The notes beneath the pieces were generated by a model that saw only the letters and a list, made by a program, of their open reading frames with translations, did not search any database and had not been told where the DNA came from. DNA of 64,000 bases from Novispirillum itersonii. GTDB taxonomy: Bacteria > Pseudomonadota > Alphaproteobacteria > Rhodospirillales > Rhodospirillaceae. Position 1 is the stretch's first letter. Each line of letters opens with the position of its first letter. The translations under genes were made by a program, and so were the position numbers. Below are positions 8,731 through 18,138 of this stretch, in pieces. Where the stretch lies: the NCBI RefSeq assembly GCF_014205675.1, contig NZ_JACIIX010000003.1, forward strand, positions 62,001 through 126,000, read 5' to 3'.

Positions 8731-9972
8731 GTGCTGAATGCGCCTATAACCCCGGCCATGACTGACACCACCATCATGAAAACCGCCGTCACGCCGGATC
8801 CGGCTCCGGGTGACGCTGCGGCGCTGAACAATCCCGATGCAGAGGGCCGCGAGGATCTCATCGGGTTGTCGCGCGAACAGCTTGCCGGACGCCTGACCGC
8901 CATGGGCGAGAAGTCTTTCCGGGCAGGGCAGGTGTGGGCGTGGCTGTATAACCGCGGCATCCGCGATATCGACGGGATGAGCAACATCTCGAAGGAAACC
9001 CGCGCCAAAATGCGGGAGCGGTTCCATATCAGCCGCCCGCAGGTGAGCCGGGAGCTGACGTCTGCCGACTCCACCCGCAAATGGCTGCTGAAATACCGCG
9101 ACGGGCAGGAAGCGGAAACAGTCTACATCCCCGATGATGACCGGGGCGCGGTCTGCGTCTCGACGCAGGTCGGCTGTACCCTGACCTGCCGCTTCTGCCA
9201 TACCGGCACCCAGATGCTGGTGCGCAACCTGTCGGCCGGGGAAATCGTCGGCCAGTTCATGGTTGCCCGCGATTCCTATGGCGAATGGCCGACCCCGAAC
9301 GAGACCGGGCGGCTGCTGTCCAACGTGGTGGTGATGGGCATGGGGGAACCCCTGTTCAACTACGACGCCACGGTGACGGCCCTGCGCATTCTGTCCGACC
9401 CGGAAGGGCTGGCCCTGTCGAAGCGGCGCATCACCCTGTCGACCTCCGGCGTGGTGCCGCGCATGTATGATCTGGGCAACGACGTCGGCGTCAATCTGGC
9501 GGTCAGCCTGCATGCCGCCACCGATGACGTGCGCGATGTGATCATGCCGATCAACAAGAAGTGGCCGCTGAAGGAGCTGATGCAGGCCTGCCGGGATTAT
9601 CCCAGCGCCAGCAACGCCCGCCGCATCACCTTCGAATACATCATGCTGAAGGGGATCAACGATTCCGACGCCGACGCCCGCCAGCTGGCCCGTCTGGTGA
9701 AGGGGATCCCCTGCAAGTTCAACCTGATCCCGTTCAACAAGTGGCCGGGGTCAGACTTTGAATGTTCTGACTGGTCGCGGATTGAACGGTTCTCCGACAT
9801 TCTGGCCGAGCAGGGCTATTCCGCCCCGGTGCGCAAGCCGCGTGGCCGCGATATCCTTGCCGCCTGCGGACAGCTGAAAAGCGAGAGCCAGCGCGAACGC
9901 CTCAGTCAGCTGAAAGCCCGCCGCGCCGCCGGGATCGAGGATGATGGTCACGGGGATGCCGCAGCGCAGTAA
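8731..9972 (+). CDS. rlmN: Dual-specificity 23S rRNA/tRNA adenine C2-methyltransferase RlmN
   Basis: Radical SAM enzyme that methylates C2 of A2503 in 23S rRNA and A37 in some tRNAs. The 413-residue frame contains the radical SAM cluster CxxxCxxC at C149, C153 and C156 (CTLTCRFC). It also shows VVVMGMGEPLFNYD, LSTSGVVPRMYDL and AVSLHAATDDVRDVIMPINKKWP, all typical of RlmN. The N-terminal 35 residues are poorly conserved. The GTG at 8731 has AAAAGGT ten bases upstream; ATG codons at 8758 or 8776 are alternatives without an obvious ribosome-binding site. A strong terminator follows, so it is a separate transcription end. Confidence 0.95.
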   Translation: MLNAPITPAMTDTTIMKTAVTPDPAPGDAAALNNPDAEGREDLIGLSREQLAGRLTAMGEKSFRAGQVWAWLYNRGIRDIDGMSNISKETRAKMRERFHISRPQVSRELTSADSTRKWLLKYRDGQEAETVYIPDDDRGAVCVSTQVGCTLTCRFCHTGTQMLVRNLSAGEIVGQFMVARDSYGEWPTPNETGRLLSNVVVMGMGEPLFNYDATVTALRILSDPEGLALSKRRITLSTSGVVPRMYDLGNDVGVNLAVSLHAATDDVRDVIMPINKKWPLKELMQACRDYPSASNARRITFEYIMLKGINDSDADARQLARLVKGIPCKFNLIPFNKWPGSDFECSDWSRIERFSDILAEQGYSAPVRKPRGRDILAACGQLKSESQRERLSQLKARRAAGIEDDGHGDAAAQ

Positions 9973-9994
9973 GCCCCTGTTTTCTTTACTCCTG

Positions 9995-10028
9995 AAAACC
10001 CCTGTCTTTGACCGGACAGGGGTTTTTC
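9995..10028 (+). terminator. Rho-independent terminator after rlmN
   Basis: CCCCTGTC (9999-10006) pairs perfectly with GACAGGGG (10015-10022) and is followed by TTTTT. It lies 26 bases after the rlmN stop. Confidence 0.9.
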
Positions 10029-10125
10029 GTTTTCAGGAATGTTCGGTCCTGTTGACTCCATCGTCGTTTATTTCGCTTTTGCACAGTTCGCATGTGCGTT
10101 TGATTGCATTTGAAAGTTCACAAAA

Positions 10126-10159
10126 CTGAAATTTTTCTGTAACGTTCGCGGTCTATAAA
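10126..10159 (+). promoter_or_regulatory. Candidate Pho box and -10 element upstream of ugpB
   Basis: CTGAAAT-TTTT-CTGTAAC at 10126-10143 matches the Pho box consensus (CTGTCAT-4-CTGTMAY) at 14 of 18 positions, with a perfect second half. Exactly 10 bases later comes TATAAA (10154-10159), the spacing usual at PhoB-activated promoters that lack a good -35. It lies 69 bases before the ugpB start. Confidence 0.5.
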
Positions 10160-10227
10160 ACCGGGGCCCCCGAAGGCATACGTTTGCAACGGGTCCGCCG
10201 TCGGACCAACCGCGAGGAAACGCCGCA

Positions 10228-11550
10228 ATGAAATTCCGCTCTCTGTCTCTGGCCACCGTCTCAGTGGCCGCCACGCTGGCGATGGGCACCGGTGCCAATG
10301 CCGCTACCGAGATCCAGTTCTGGCATGCCATGGGCGGCGAACTGGGCGCCAAGGTCCAGGAAATCGCCGACAAGTTCAACGCCAGCCAGTCGGACTACAA
10401 GGTTGTCCCGGTTTTCAAGGGCACCTACACCGAGACCATGACCGGTGCGATCACGGCGTTCCGGGCCAAGCAGCAGCCGCATATCGTGCAGGTGTTCGAA
10501 GTTGGCACCGCCACCATGATGGCGGCGCAGGGCGCGGTGTACCCGGTGTACCAGCTGATGGCCGATGCCAAGCTGCCGTTTGATCCGAAGGCCTATTTGC
10601 AGGCGGTGACCGGTTATTACACCGACACCAAGGGCAATATGCTGTCGATGCCGTTCAACAGCTCGACCCCGGTGCTGTATTACAACAAGACCGCCTTCGC
10701 CAAGGCCGGGCTTGATCCGAATACCCCGCCGAAGACCTGGAAGGACGTTGAGACCTACAGCGAAAAGCTGCTGGCCGCCGGGTATAAGTGCGGCTTCTCC
10801 ACCGGCTGGATGCCGTGGGTGCAGATGGAAAACCTGCTGGCCCTGCACAACCAGCCGATCGGCACCAAGGCCAACGGCTTCGGCGGCCTGAATACCGAGC
10901 TGACCGTCAACAGCCCGCTGGAACTGCGCCACATCACCAACATGGCGGAATGGGCCAAGAAAGGCATCTTCAAGTACACCGGCCGCCGGTCGGACGGGGC
11001 ACCGTCGTTCTATAACGAAGAATGCACCATGTACATGAACAGCTCGGGCGGTTACGCCGGGGTGAAGGCCAATGCCAAGACCTTCGAATTCGGCGTCGGC
11101 ATGCTGCCGTACTACGATGACGTGAAGGGCGCGCCGCAGAACTCCATCATCGGCGGGGCCGCACTGTGGGTTCTGAAGGGCCACAAGGCTGAAGACTATA
11201 AGGGCGTCGGCCAGTTCTTCAACTTCATCTCCAAGCCGGAAATTCAGGCTGACTGGCATCAGGTGACCGGCTATCTGCCGATCACCACCGCTGCCTACGA
11301 ACTCAGCAAGTCTCAGGGCTTCTATGACAAGAACCCGGGCACCGACATGTCGGTCCGCCAGATCAACCTGAACCCGCCGACCGAGAATTCCAAGGGCCTG
11401 CGCTTCGGCAACTATGCCCAGATCCGCGACGTGATCGACGAGGAACTGGAAGGCGTGTGGTCGGGCCAGAAGTCCCCGAAGGAAGCCCTTGACGGCATCG
11501 TGAGCCGCGGCAACGACCTGCTGCGCAAGTTTGAGAAGACCAACGGCTAA
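10228..11550 (+). CDS. ugpB: sn-Glycerol-3-phosphate ABC transporter, periplasmic binding protein
   Basis: Binds glycerol-3-phosphate (and glycerophosphodiesters in some relatives) in the periplasm and delivers it to UgpAE. It has 440 residues with a clear signal peptide (positive start MKFR, hydrophobic core, cleavage near ANAA at 25-26). The mature start TEIQFWHAMGGELG, then VQVFEVGTATMM, FNSSTPVLYYNK and the C-terminal TGYLPITTAAY are characteristic of UgpB in extracellular solute-binding family 1. The gene begins behind CGAGGAAACG and opens a ugpBAEC operon. A stable hairpin in the 190 bp gap to ugpA may explain excess binding protein over membrane components. A Pho-box-like site lies upstream. 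Confidence 0.95.
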   Translation: MKFRSLSLATVSVAATLAMGTGANAATEIQFWHAMGGELGAKVQEIADKFNASQSDYKVVPVFKGTYTETMTGAITAFRAKQQPHIVQVFEVGTATMMAAQGAVYPVYQLMADAKLPFDPKAYLQAVTGYYTDTKGNMLSMPFNSSTPVLYYNKTAFAKAGLDPNTPPKTWKDVETYSEKLLAAGYKCGFSTGWMPWVQMENLLALHNQPIGTKANGFGGLNTELTVNSPLELRHITNMAEWAKKGIFKYTGRRSDGAPSFYNEECTMYMNSSGGYAGVKANAKTFEFGVGMLPYYDDVKGAPQNSIIGGAALWVLKGHKAEDYKGVGQFFNFISKPEIQADWHQVTGYLPITTAAYELSKSQGFYDKNPGTDMSVRQINLNPPTENSKGLRFGNYAQIRDVIDEELEGVWSGQKSPKEALDGIVSRGNDLLRKFEKTNG

Positions 11551-11568
11551 AACCGGTTTCAGGACTGT

Positions 11569-11594
11569 GCGGGGGTGCGGCAACGCATCCCCGC
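11569..11594 (+). promoter_or_regulatory. Hairpin with GCAA tetraloop between ugpB and ugpA
   Basis: GCGGGGGTGCG and CGCATCCCCGC form an 11-bp stem (one G-U pair) closed by a GCAA loop, 18 bases after the ugpB stop. It lacks a strong U-run. Its likely role is to stabilise the ugpB message or partly terminate before ugpA. Confidence 0.5.
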
Positions 11595-11740
11595 CTTTCC
11601 GTTTTCGGCAGGACCCACCGGGTCTGCCATCCGGGGCGTCGCCCCGTCTCACCCTCCTCATCTGCATCTTTGCTTCACCGGGCCAGCGTCCGACCGGACC
11701 GGCCCTGTCCTGCAACGCATAACGTCTTCGGGTTGGCGCA

Positions 11741-12622
11741 ATGCACCAGAGCTCCCCCTTCAATCACCGGCTGCTGCCCTATCTGTTGGTTCTGCCACAG
11801 ATCGCAGTCACGCTGGCCTTCTTCATCTGGCCTGCCCTGAATGCGGTCTGGCTGTCCACCCGGCGGGAGGACGCCTTCGGCCTCAGCAGCGAGTTTGTCG
11901 GGCTGGAGCATTACATCGCCATTTTCCATGACGCCACCTACACCCGCGCCCTCGTCAACACCGCCGTGTTCAGCACCGGTGTGACCGTGGTTTCGCTGGC
12001 GCTGGCCCTGCTGCTGGCGGTGATGGCGGACCGGGTCGTGCGCGGTGCGATGGTCTATAAAACCCTGCTGATCTGGCCCTATGCCGTCGCCCCCGCCGTC
12101 GCCGGGGTGATCTGGTGGCTGGCGTTCAATCCCTCCATCGGGGTGGTGGCCTATTACATCAACATTCTCGGCTATGACTGGAACCACCTGATCAAGGCCA
12201 AGGATGCGATGATGCTGGTGATCTTCGCCGCCGCCTGGAAGCAGATCAGCTACAATTTCCTGTTCTTCCTTGCCGGTCTACAGGCCATTCCGCGGTCGCT
12301 GATCGAAGCCGCCGCCCTTGACGGTGCCAGCCCGTTCCGCCGTTTCTGGACCGTGATTTTCCCGCTGCTGTCGCCGACCACCTTCTTCCTGCTGGTCGTC
12401 AACATCATCTATGCCTTCTTCGACACCTTCGCCCTGATCCATGCCACCACCTCGGGCGGTCCGGCCGGATCGACCGAAACGCTGGTGCTGAAAGTGTTCA
12501 TGGACGGCTTCGTCGGCCTTGATCTCGGCGGCTCCTCCGCCCAGTCGGTGGTGCTGATGGTGATGGTGATGGGGCTGACGGTGATTCAGTTCCGCTTCAT
12601 TGAACGGAAGGTACAGTACTGA
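11741..12622 (+). CDS. ugpA: sn-Glycerol-3-phosphate ABC transporter permease UgpA
   Basis: One of two inner-membrane channel subunits of the glycerol-3-phosphate importer. The 293-residue protein has six predicted membrane helices. The cytoplasmic EAA loop reads EAAALDGASPFRRFWTVIFPLL (about residues 188-209), which docks with the ATPase UgpC. LLPYLLVLPQIAVTLAFFIWPA is the typical first helix of MalF/UgpA-type permeases. Its TGA overlaps the ugpE ATG by one base (TGATG), indicating translational coupling. Confidence 0.95.
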   Translation: MHQSSPFNHRLLPYLLVLPQIAVTLAFFIWPALNAVWLSTRREDAFGLSSEFVGLEHYIAIFHDATYTRALVNTAVFSTGVTVVSLALALLLAVMADRVVRGAMVYKTLLIWPYAVAPAVAGVIWWLAFNPSIGVVAYYINILGYDWNHLIKAKDAMMLVIFAAAWKQISYNFLFFLAGLQAIPRSLIEAAALDGASPFRRFWTVIFPLLSPTTFFLLVVNIIYAFFDTFALIHATTSGGPAGSTETLVLKVFMDGFVGLDLGGSSAQSVVLMVMVMGLTVIQFRFIERKVQY

Positions 12623-13470
12623 TGGTCGAAAATCGTCCCTGGCTGACCGTCATCGCCCATGTGGTGCTGCTGCTCGGCCTGCTCGTCACCGCCTTTCCGG
12701 TCTGGCTGACCTTTGTCGCCTCCACCCACGAAGGCACCGCCCTGACCCAGTTCCCGATGCCCCTGTGGCCGGGCCGCAATCTGCTGGAAAACTACGGCAC
12801 CATCCTGTTCAGCGGTGCCAAGGCCGCCGGCGGGCAGCCGGTTCTGCTGATGCTGGCCAACTCGCTGATCGTGGCGCTGGGGATTGCCGTCGGCAAGATC
12901 GCCATCTCGATCATCGCCGCCTACGCCATCGTCTATTTCCGCTTTCCGCTGCGCCAGACCTTCTTCTGGATGATCTTCATGACGCTGATGCTGCCGGTGG
13001 AAGTGCGCATCATGCCGACCTTTGAGATCACCGCCAGCATCGGCCTGCTGAACACCTACGGCGGCCTGATCATTCCGCTGATCGCCAGCGCCACCGCCAC
13101 CTTCCTGTTCCGCCAGTTCTTCCTGACCATCCCGGTGGAACTGGTGGAGGCGGCCCGTCTGGACGGTGCCGGTCCGATCCGTTTCTTCCGCGATATCCTG
13201 CTGCCGCTGTCGCGCACCAACATCGCCGCCCTGTTCGTGATTCTGTTCATCTATGGCTGGAACCAGTACCTGTGGCCACTGGTGGTCACCACTGACCCGT
13301 CGCTGACCACCATCATGACCGGCATCAACGCACTGGTCCGGGTCCCCGACTCCGAACCGCAGTGGCATCTGCTGATGGCGATGTCGATGCTGGCCATGCT
13401 GCCGCCGATTCTGGTGGTGGTGGTGATGCAGAAGCTGTTCGTGCGCGGTCTGGTCGAGACCGAGAAATAA
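12622..13470 (+). CDS. ugpE: sn-Glycerol-3-phosphate ABC transporter permease UgpE
   Basis: Second channel subunit of the importer, MalG/UgpE type, with 282 residues and six predicted helices. The EAA loop [22 protein letters not shown] is conserved. The long periplasmic segment after helix 1 ([25 protein letters not shown]) is typical of UgpE. It overlaps ugpA by one base and is followed 70 bases later by ugpC. Confidence 0.95.
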   Translation: MVENRPWLTVIAHVVLLLGLLVTAFPVWLTFVASTHEGTALTQFPMPLWPGRNLLENYGTILFSGAKAAGGQPVLLMLANSLIVALGIAVGKIAISIIAAYAIVYFRFPLRQTFFWMIFMTLMLPVEVRIMPTFEITASIGLLNTYGGLIIPLIASATATFLFRQFFLTIPVELVEAARLDGAGPIRFFRDILLPLSRTNIAALFVILFIYGWNQYLWPLVVTTDPSLTTIMTGINALVRVPDSEPQWHLLMAMSMLAMLPPILVVVVMQKLFVRGLVETEK

Positions 13471-13540
13471 CCTGATGACGCCCGGCTCCGGCCCCCCCCT
13501 GCCGCCGGACCGTCAACCTTTGTTTCTGGAGAGCCGCCCC

Positions 13541-14635
13541 ATGGCGACCGTAGACTTTATCGGGGTCGAAAAGACCTATCCCAATGGCCACAAGGCCATC
13601 CATGGCATTGATCTGAATATCGCGGACGGGGAATTTGTGGTGCTGGTCGGCCCGTCGGGCTGCGGCAAGTCCACCCTGCTGCGGATGCTGGCCGGTCTGG
13701 AAACCGTCACCGGCGGTGAGATCCGCATTGACGGCAAGGTCATCAACCGGCTGGAACCGGCGGACCGCGACATCGCCATGGTGTTCCAGAACTACGCGCT
13801 GTATCCGCACATGAGCGTGCGGGAAAATATGGCCTATGGCCTGCGCAACCGCAAAACCCCGATGGACGTGATCGAAAAGCGCGTCGCCGAGGCCGCCAAG
13901 GTTCTGGGGCTGGAAGGGATGCTCGACCGCAAGCCGAAGCAGCTGTCCGGCGGCCAGCGCCAGCGCGTGGCCATGGGCCGGGCCATCGTGCGCGAACCCA
14001 AGGCCTTCCTGTTTGACGAGCCGCTGTCCAACCTTGATGCCAAGCTGCGCGTGCAGATGCGTGTGGAAATCCGCCGCCTCCAGCGGGAACTGAACACCAC
14101 CGCCATCTACGTCACCCATGATCAGGTCGAGGCCATGACCATGGCCGACCGTCTGGTGGTGATGCGCGACGGTGTGGCCCAGCAGATCGGCCGTCCGCTG
14201 GATGTTTACGCCAAGCCGCGCACCACCTATGTCGCCGCCTTCATCGGCAGCCCGGGCATGAACCTGCTGGAAGGCGTCATCTCCGCCGACGGGTCCGCCG
14301 TGGTGCTGGGCAAGAACGGGGCGATGGGCCGCAGCATTGCGCTGCCGGTGGCCCGCCCCGGCGAAACCGGCCGCCCGGTGGTGCTGGGCATCCGCCCGGA
14401 ACACCTGCTGATCAACCCGCAGCAGGGGGAAACCATCGAAGTCCGCTCGGTGCTGACCGAACCGCTCGGGGCCGATACCATCAAGTACACCACCCTGCCC
14501 GGCTGCGGTCAGTCCCTGACCGTCCGCCTGCCCGGCACCCATCCGTCGGGCGATACCGATGTGCTGACCGTGGGCTTCGATCCGGCCCACCTGCACCTGT
14601 TTGACGAGGCAACCGGGCTGCGGCTCGAAGACTGA
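13541..14635 (+). CDS. ugpC: sn-Glycerol-3-phosphate ABC transporter ATP-binding protein UgpC
   Basis: Cytoplasmic ATPase that powers the UgpBAE importer. It has 364 residues. Walker A is GPSGCGKST at 37-45, the Q-loop lies in [14 protein letters not shown], the signature motif is [10 protein letters not shown], Walker B is AFLFDEP and the switch His is in VTHDQ. The C-terminal MalK/UgpC-type TOBE domain begins near SPGMNLLEG, and GIRPEHL is its usual marker. The start at 13541 is set by GGAGAG ten bases upstream and by the family N-terminus; an in-frame ATG at 13475 would add 22 unconserved residues. A terminator follows. Confidence 0.96.
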   Translation: MATVDFIGVEKTYPNGHKAIHGIDLNIADGEFVVLVGPSGCGKSTLLRMLAGLETVTGGEIRIDGKVINRLEPADRDIAMVFQNYALYPHMSVRENMAYGLRNRKTPMDVIEKRVAEAAKVLGLEGMLDRKPKQLSGGQRQRVAMGRAIVREPKAFLFDEPLSNLDAKLRVQMRVEIRRLQRELNTTAIYVTHDQVEAMTMADRLVVMRDGVAQQIGRPLDVYAKPRTTYVAAFIGSPGMNLLEGVISADGSAVVLGKNGAMGRSIALPVARPGETGRPVVLGIRPEHLLINPQQGETIEVRSVLTEPLGADTIKYTTLPGCGQSLTVRLPGTHPSGDTDVLTVGFDPAHLHLFDEATGLRLED

Positions 14636-14697
14636 TTGTTCCGCAGAAGGCACTTTCCGCTCAGGCGGACGGTGCTTTCACGGTTGTCTCCGCAGAC

Positions 14698-14730
14698 GGC
14701 GGACCGGTCTCCTCCCCCGGTCCGCCGTTT
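14698..14730 (+). terminator. Rho-independent terminator of the ugp operon
   Basis: GGCGGACCGG (14698-14707) and CCGGTCCGCC (14717-14726) form a perfect 10-bp stem, followed by GTTT. It lies about 60 bases after the ugpC stop. Confidence 0.7.
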
Positions 14731-14886
14731 CTGTGTCTGCCCCCGGATTTCTCCCGCATATCCTGCGGTGCCATAATACCCCCGGTTGAATTTCTGCATC
14801 ATATGATTGCAGTCCCGTCAAAGCCGCCGCACAATACCGGGAAGCGGCGGGGCCCAATGGCCCCGGTAACAGGCGGACTGTCCACC

Positions 14887-15522
14887 ATGATTCCTGTCCG
14901 GGTCGGCAACAGTATCCTTGACCACGATCATGCAGAGTTGTCCTGCCTGCTGGAGGATCTGCATGCCCTGTGGATCAACCGCTGCGGCCTGCGGGCCCTG
15001 CTGGCTGGCCTGATCCGGTTTGAGGATGCGCTGTGCGCCCATTTTGCGATTGAGGAAGCCATCCTCGGTGGCTGCGGCTATCCCGGCCTTGCCCATCACA
15101 AGGGCCAGCACCGGGCCTTTCTCGGTGAAGTTGCGACCTTCCGGAAAGCTCTGGCCGAGGGAAATCACCCGGAAGACGGCCGCCCGCTGCATGGTTTTGA
15201 CATTGCATCCCGGCTATCCGATCTGCTCTATGCCCACGAGCTGGTGGAAGACAGTTCCTATATTCCGGCTCTTACCGTGCTGCCGGACGTCCCCGAGGAC
15301 GTGATCCGACAGCGGCTGTCCCCGCTGGTTGAGGAAGCGACCCAGCTGAAAACAGCCCCTCAGCCCGTCCTGCATGCCGCCGACGCCCCGGCCCTGACCC
15401 CGCAGGCCACCCACGCCCTGACCCGGCTGACGCGTGAAATGGCAGGCGGAGGACTGAAACCGGAACAGGTTGCCGCTGATTTCCTGCCTTATTGGGTGGA
15501 ACAGACGCCGCTATCCTGCTGA
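14887..15522 (+). CDS. Hemerythrin-domain protein
   Basis: A 211-residue cytoplasmic protein with one hemerythrin four-helix bundle, expected to bind a non-heme di-iron centre and sense or carry O2 or NO. All seven expected iron ligands are visible: H15 (LDHDHAEL), H52 and E56 (HFAIE), H71 and H75 (HKGQH), and H117 with D122 (HELVED). About 75 C-terminal residues follow the bundle and match nothing I recognise. The start at 14887 has AGGCGGA nine bases upstream; in-frame ATGs at 14857 and 14803 are alternatives. Its end overlaps the end of convergent cobQ by 12 bases. Confidence 0.85.
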   Translation: MIPVRVGNSILDHDHAELSCLLEDLHALWINRCGLRALLAGLIRFEDALCAHFAIEEAILGGCGYPGLAHHKGQHRAFLGEVATFRKALAEGNHPEDGRPLHGFDIASRLSDLLYAHELVEDSSYIPALTVLPDVPEDVIRQRLSPLVEEATQLKTAPQPVLHAADAPALTPQATHALTRLTREMAGGGLKPEQVAADFLPYWVEQTPLSC

Positions 15523-17052
15523 CAGGCACCCCGGAACAGCGGCCAGCCGCCACAGGGCCTGGAGATCCAGATGGCTTTCCAGATGATCGGCCAGAGCCTC
15601 CAGGGTTTCCTCAACCTGCCGCTCATAGGCAACCTGCCCGGACAGCCGGACCCCAAGATCGCGCAGCAGGGCCTGACGGACCCCATCGGCGGCAAACACC
15701 CCGTGCAGATAAGACCCCCGGACCAGACCATCAGCACTGACCGCCCCTTCCGGGCGGCCATCCAGCAGAAACCACGGGCGGTCAAGGTCAGGCCCCTGCG
15801 TCCGCCCCATGTGCATTTCATAACCCCGCAGATCGCAGCCGCTGCGGTGATCCCGGGCGGCAATCTCCACCAGCGCCTTATCGGCGGTGATGGTGGTCTC
15901 CACATCCAGCAGACCAAGACCGGGCGTTGATCCGGGGGTCCCCTCCCGGCCCTCCGGGTCATGGACCCAGCGGCCCAGCATCTGGAATCCGGCGCACAGG
16001 CCAATCACCCGCCCGCCCCGGCGGACATGGGCCAGCAGGTCAATATCCCAGCCTGCCTGCCGCAGCGCCGCCAGATCGGCACAGGTGGCCTTGGATCCGG
16101 GCAGCAACACCACATCGGCATCGGCAGGCAGCGGATGCCCGGCCGTAATCAGGCTGACCCGGACCCCCGGTTCCGCCCGCAGCGGATCAAGATCATCAAA
16201 ATTGGAAATCCGTGGCAGACGTGGAACCACAATGTGCAGGCCGTCCCCCTGCACGGTTCCCTGCCGGTCGAGGGCCACCGCATCCTCGGCGGGCAAGGCC
16301 CCGGCTTGCATAAACCACGGCACCACCCCCAGACAGGGCAGACCGCCGGTATGGGCGGCGATGATCTCCAGCGCCGGATCAAACAGCCGGGGGTCGCCCC
16401 GGAACTTGTTGATCAGATACCCCTTGGTCCGCGCCCGCTCGCTGCCGCTGATCAGGGCGTGGGTGCCGACCACCGAGGCCAGAACCCCGCCCCGGTCGAT
16501 ATCCCCGATCAGCAGAACCGGCACATCCGCCGCTTCGGCAAAACCCATATTGGCAATATCGGCGGCCCGCAGGTTCACTTCCGCCGCACTGCCAGCCCCC
16601 TCGATCAGCACCAGATCGGCCCCGGCGCAGAGGTGGGAAAAGCTGTCGAGGACCTGCGGCAGCAGGGACGGTTTCAGCCGCATATAGTCGCGGGCACTGG
16701 CATTGGTCAGCACCCGCCCCTGCACCACCACCTGACTGCCGATATCGGTGGTCGGCTTCAGCAGCACCGGATTCATATCGACGCTGGGGGCAACCCCGCA
16801 GGCCCGGGCCTGAAGCGCCTGTGCCCGGCCGATTTCCCCGGTTCCGGCCCCGTCCCGCAACGCCGCCACCGCCGCGTTGTTGGACATGTTCTGTGGTTTG
16901 AACGGCCGCACCGTCAGCCCCTGACGGGCAAAGGCACGGCACAGACCGGCAACCAGCAGACTTTTGCCGACATCCGACCCGGTGCCCTGAAACATCAGGG
17001 CCCGGGCCGGACGCGACGATGGAAACCGCAGGGAAGCCGGTCCGGTCATCAT
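15511..17052 (-). CDS. cobQ: Cobyric acid synthase (CobQ)
   Basis: Amidates peripheral carboxylates of adenosylcobyrinic acid diamide, using glutamine and ATP, to give cobyric acid. It has 513 residues. The N-terminal dethiobiotin-synthetase-like P-loop domain reads [14 protein letters not shown] followed by [12 protein letters not shown], a CobQ signature. The C-terminal class I amidotransferase domain contains the nucleophile in [12 protein letters not shown] and the SYLHGVF histidine. Start is at 17052 or 17049, only 4 bases after the SYLF gene's stop, so the two are cotranscribed. It is the last gene of the minus-strand cobalamin operon. Confidence 0.95.
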   Translation of the reverse strand: MMTGPASLRFPSSRPARALMFQGTGSDVGKSLLVAGLCRAFARQGLTVRPFKPQNMSNNAAVAALRDGAGTGEIGRAQALQARACGVAPSVDMNPVLLKPTTDIGSQVVVQGRVLTNASARDYMRLKPSLLPQVLDSFSHLCAGADLVLIEGAGSAAEVNLRAADIANMGFAEAADVPVLLIGDIDRGGVLASVVGTHALISGSERARTKGYLINKFRGDPRLFDPALEIIAAHTGGLPCLGVVPWFMQAGALPAEDAVALDRQGTVQGDGLHIVVPRLPRISNFDDLDPLRAEPGVRVSLITAGHPLPADADVVLLPGSKATCADLAALRQAGWDIDLLAHVRRGGRVIGLCAGFQMLGRWVHDPEGREGTPGSTPGLGLLDVETTITADKALVEIAARDHRSGCDLRGYEMHMGRTQGPDLDRPWFLLDGRPEGAVSADGLVRGSYLHGVFAADGVRQALLRDLGVRLSGQVAYERQVEETLEALADHLESHLDLQALWRLAAVPGCLSAG

Positions 17053-17056
17053 CAGG

Positions 17057-18049
17057 TCAGTTCAGATCCTGCTTCTGCACCGGCGTCAGCTTGACCGGTG
17101 CCGAGGGCCGGGACGACGCCGCCGGAGCCGAAGACCCGGAGGAGCTGGAAGCCCCGGAAGAGCCCGAGGAACCGGACGACCCCGAAGACCACGAAGAAGA
17201 AGAGGACGACGACGACGGGCGGGTCGAGGATCCGGGCGCTTCTTCCTGTACCGGCGGCGCATCCGGGTTCAGCGCGTTGCTGCGCTGCGGCGGGCTGTAT
17301 TTCACCCCCAGAGACCGGTGCAGGTTATCGGCATCCGGCAGCACCCAGCGCCGGTCAAACAGAATGGCCTTGGCGCTGGCATTGGGGCCGTAAACCGCCC
17401 GGTTCCACGAGTCGCGGAACACCAGCCCCGCCCCTTCAAACACACCGCCGCCATAGGCCCCCTGCGAATGGGCAAAGGCGATGATATCGGCATCAAGGTT
17501 GGCGGTGGTCGCCGCCTCGATATTGGCACCGACGGTGGCGAAGGACACCCCGGCGGAGGCCCCCATCTTGAAGTTATCGGACAGCACGGAGTTCAGGCCG
17601 TTTTCGGTCATGATCATCAGGATCATCTGCACCCGCTGACCGCCGATCTGCAAACCGACGCTGCCGCCGACGACAGAATAGAAGGCCGGAGGAGTCAGTT
17701 TGCCCTGATCATCGCGGACCATCAGCAGACCAACACCGTAGGAGCCCCCGATGATGAAACCGCCCTTGTAATAGGACGGGATCACCATCACCCCCCGGGC
17801 GCGCTGAAGGTACGGCTCCAGATCCTTGGTGAAGTTGGCGTCATTGCGCACGGATTCGACCACCGCCACCGCGTTGGCGATTTCCGCCCGGGCATCAGAG
17901 AGGTCATCGGCGCGGGCCGGGCCGGTCAGGGCCGGTGTCAGGCTGGCCGCCACCGTCAGCAGTACGGCGGCAAACAGGCGGGTGCCTTGTGTCCGAAGCC
18001 CCTGCAACAGGGTTTTCTTGTGGTGCCCGGCAAGACCAAACATCGGCAT
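17057..18049 (-). CDS. SYLF (Ysc84-type) lipid-binding domain protein with serine-rich tail
   Basis: A 330-residue secreted protein. A signal-peptide-like hydrophobic stretch (about 24-44) is followed by PARADD. Residues about 50-245 form a SYLF domain ([51 protein letters not shown]), a fold that binds phosphoinositides in eukaryotes and has no settled bacterial role. From about residue 273 the chain becomes a Ser/Gly/Pro low-complexity tail with eight consecutive serines. AAGGAGGG lies just upstream of the start. It sits between cobO (89 bp upstream) and cobQ (4 bp downstream), an unexpected partner in a cobalamin operon; no cobalamin function is known for this family. Confidence 0.85.
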   Translation of the reverse strand: MPMFGLAGHHKKTLLQGLRTQGTRLFAAVLLTVAASLTPALTGPARADDLSDARAEIANAVAVVESVRNDANFTKDLEPYLQRARGVMVIPSYYKGGFIIGGSYGVGLLMVRDDQGKLTPPAFYSVVGGSVGLQIGGQRVQMILMIMTENGLNSVLSDNFKMGASAGVSFATVGANIEAATTANLDADIIAFAHSQGAYGGGVFEGAGLVFRDSWNRAVYGPNASAKAILFDRRWVLPDADNLHRSLGVKYSPPQRSNALNPDAPPVQEEAPGSSTRPSSSSSSSSWSSGSSGSSGSSGASSSSGSSAPAASSRPSAPVKLTPVQKQDLN

Positions 18050-18138
18050 ACACCCTCCTTCATGGGCTTTTTCACCCGGATCCCACAGGGGGGTGGAACC
18101 CGGCAGAGACAGGACTGGCGGGGATCATCCCGCCCGGA

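Noticed and set aside
17019-17393. Plus-strand frame encoding a very acidic Glu/Pro/Asp stretch
   Set aside because: It is the reverse complement of the serine-rich tail of the SYLF gene; serine codons read backwards give Glu/Asp/Pro runs.
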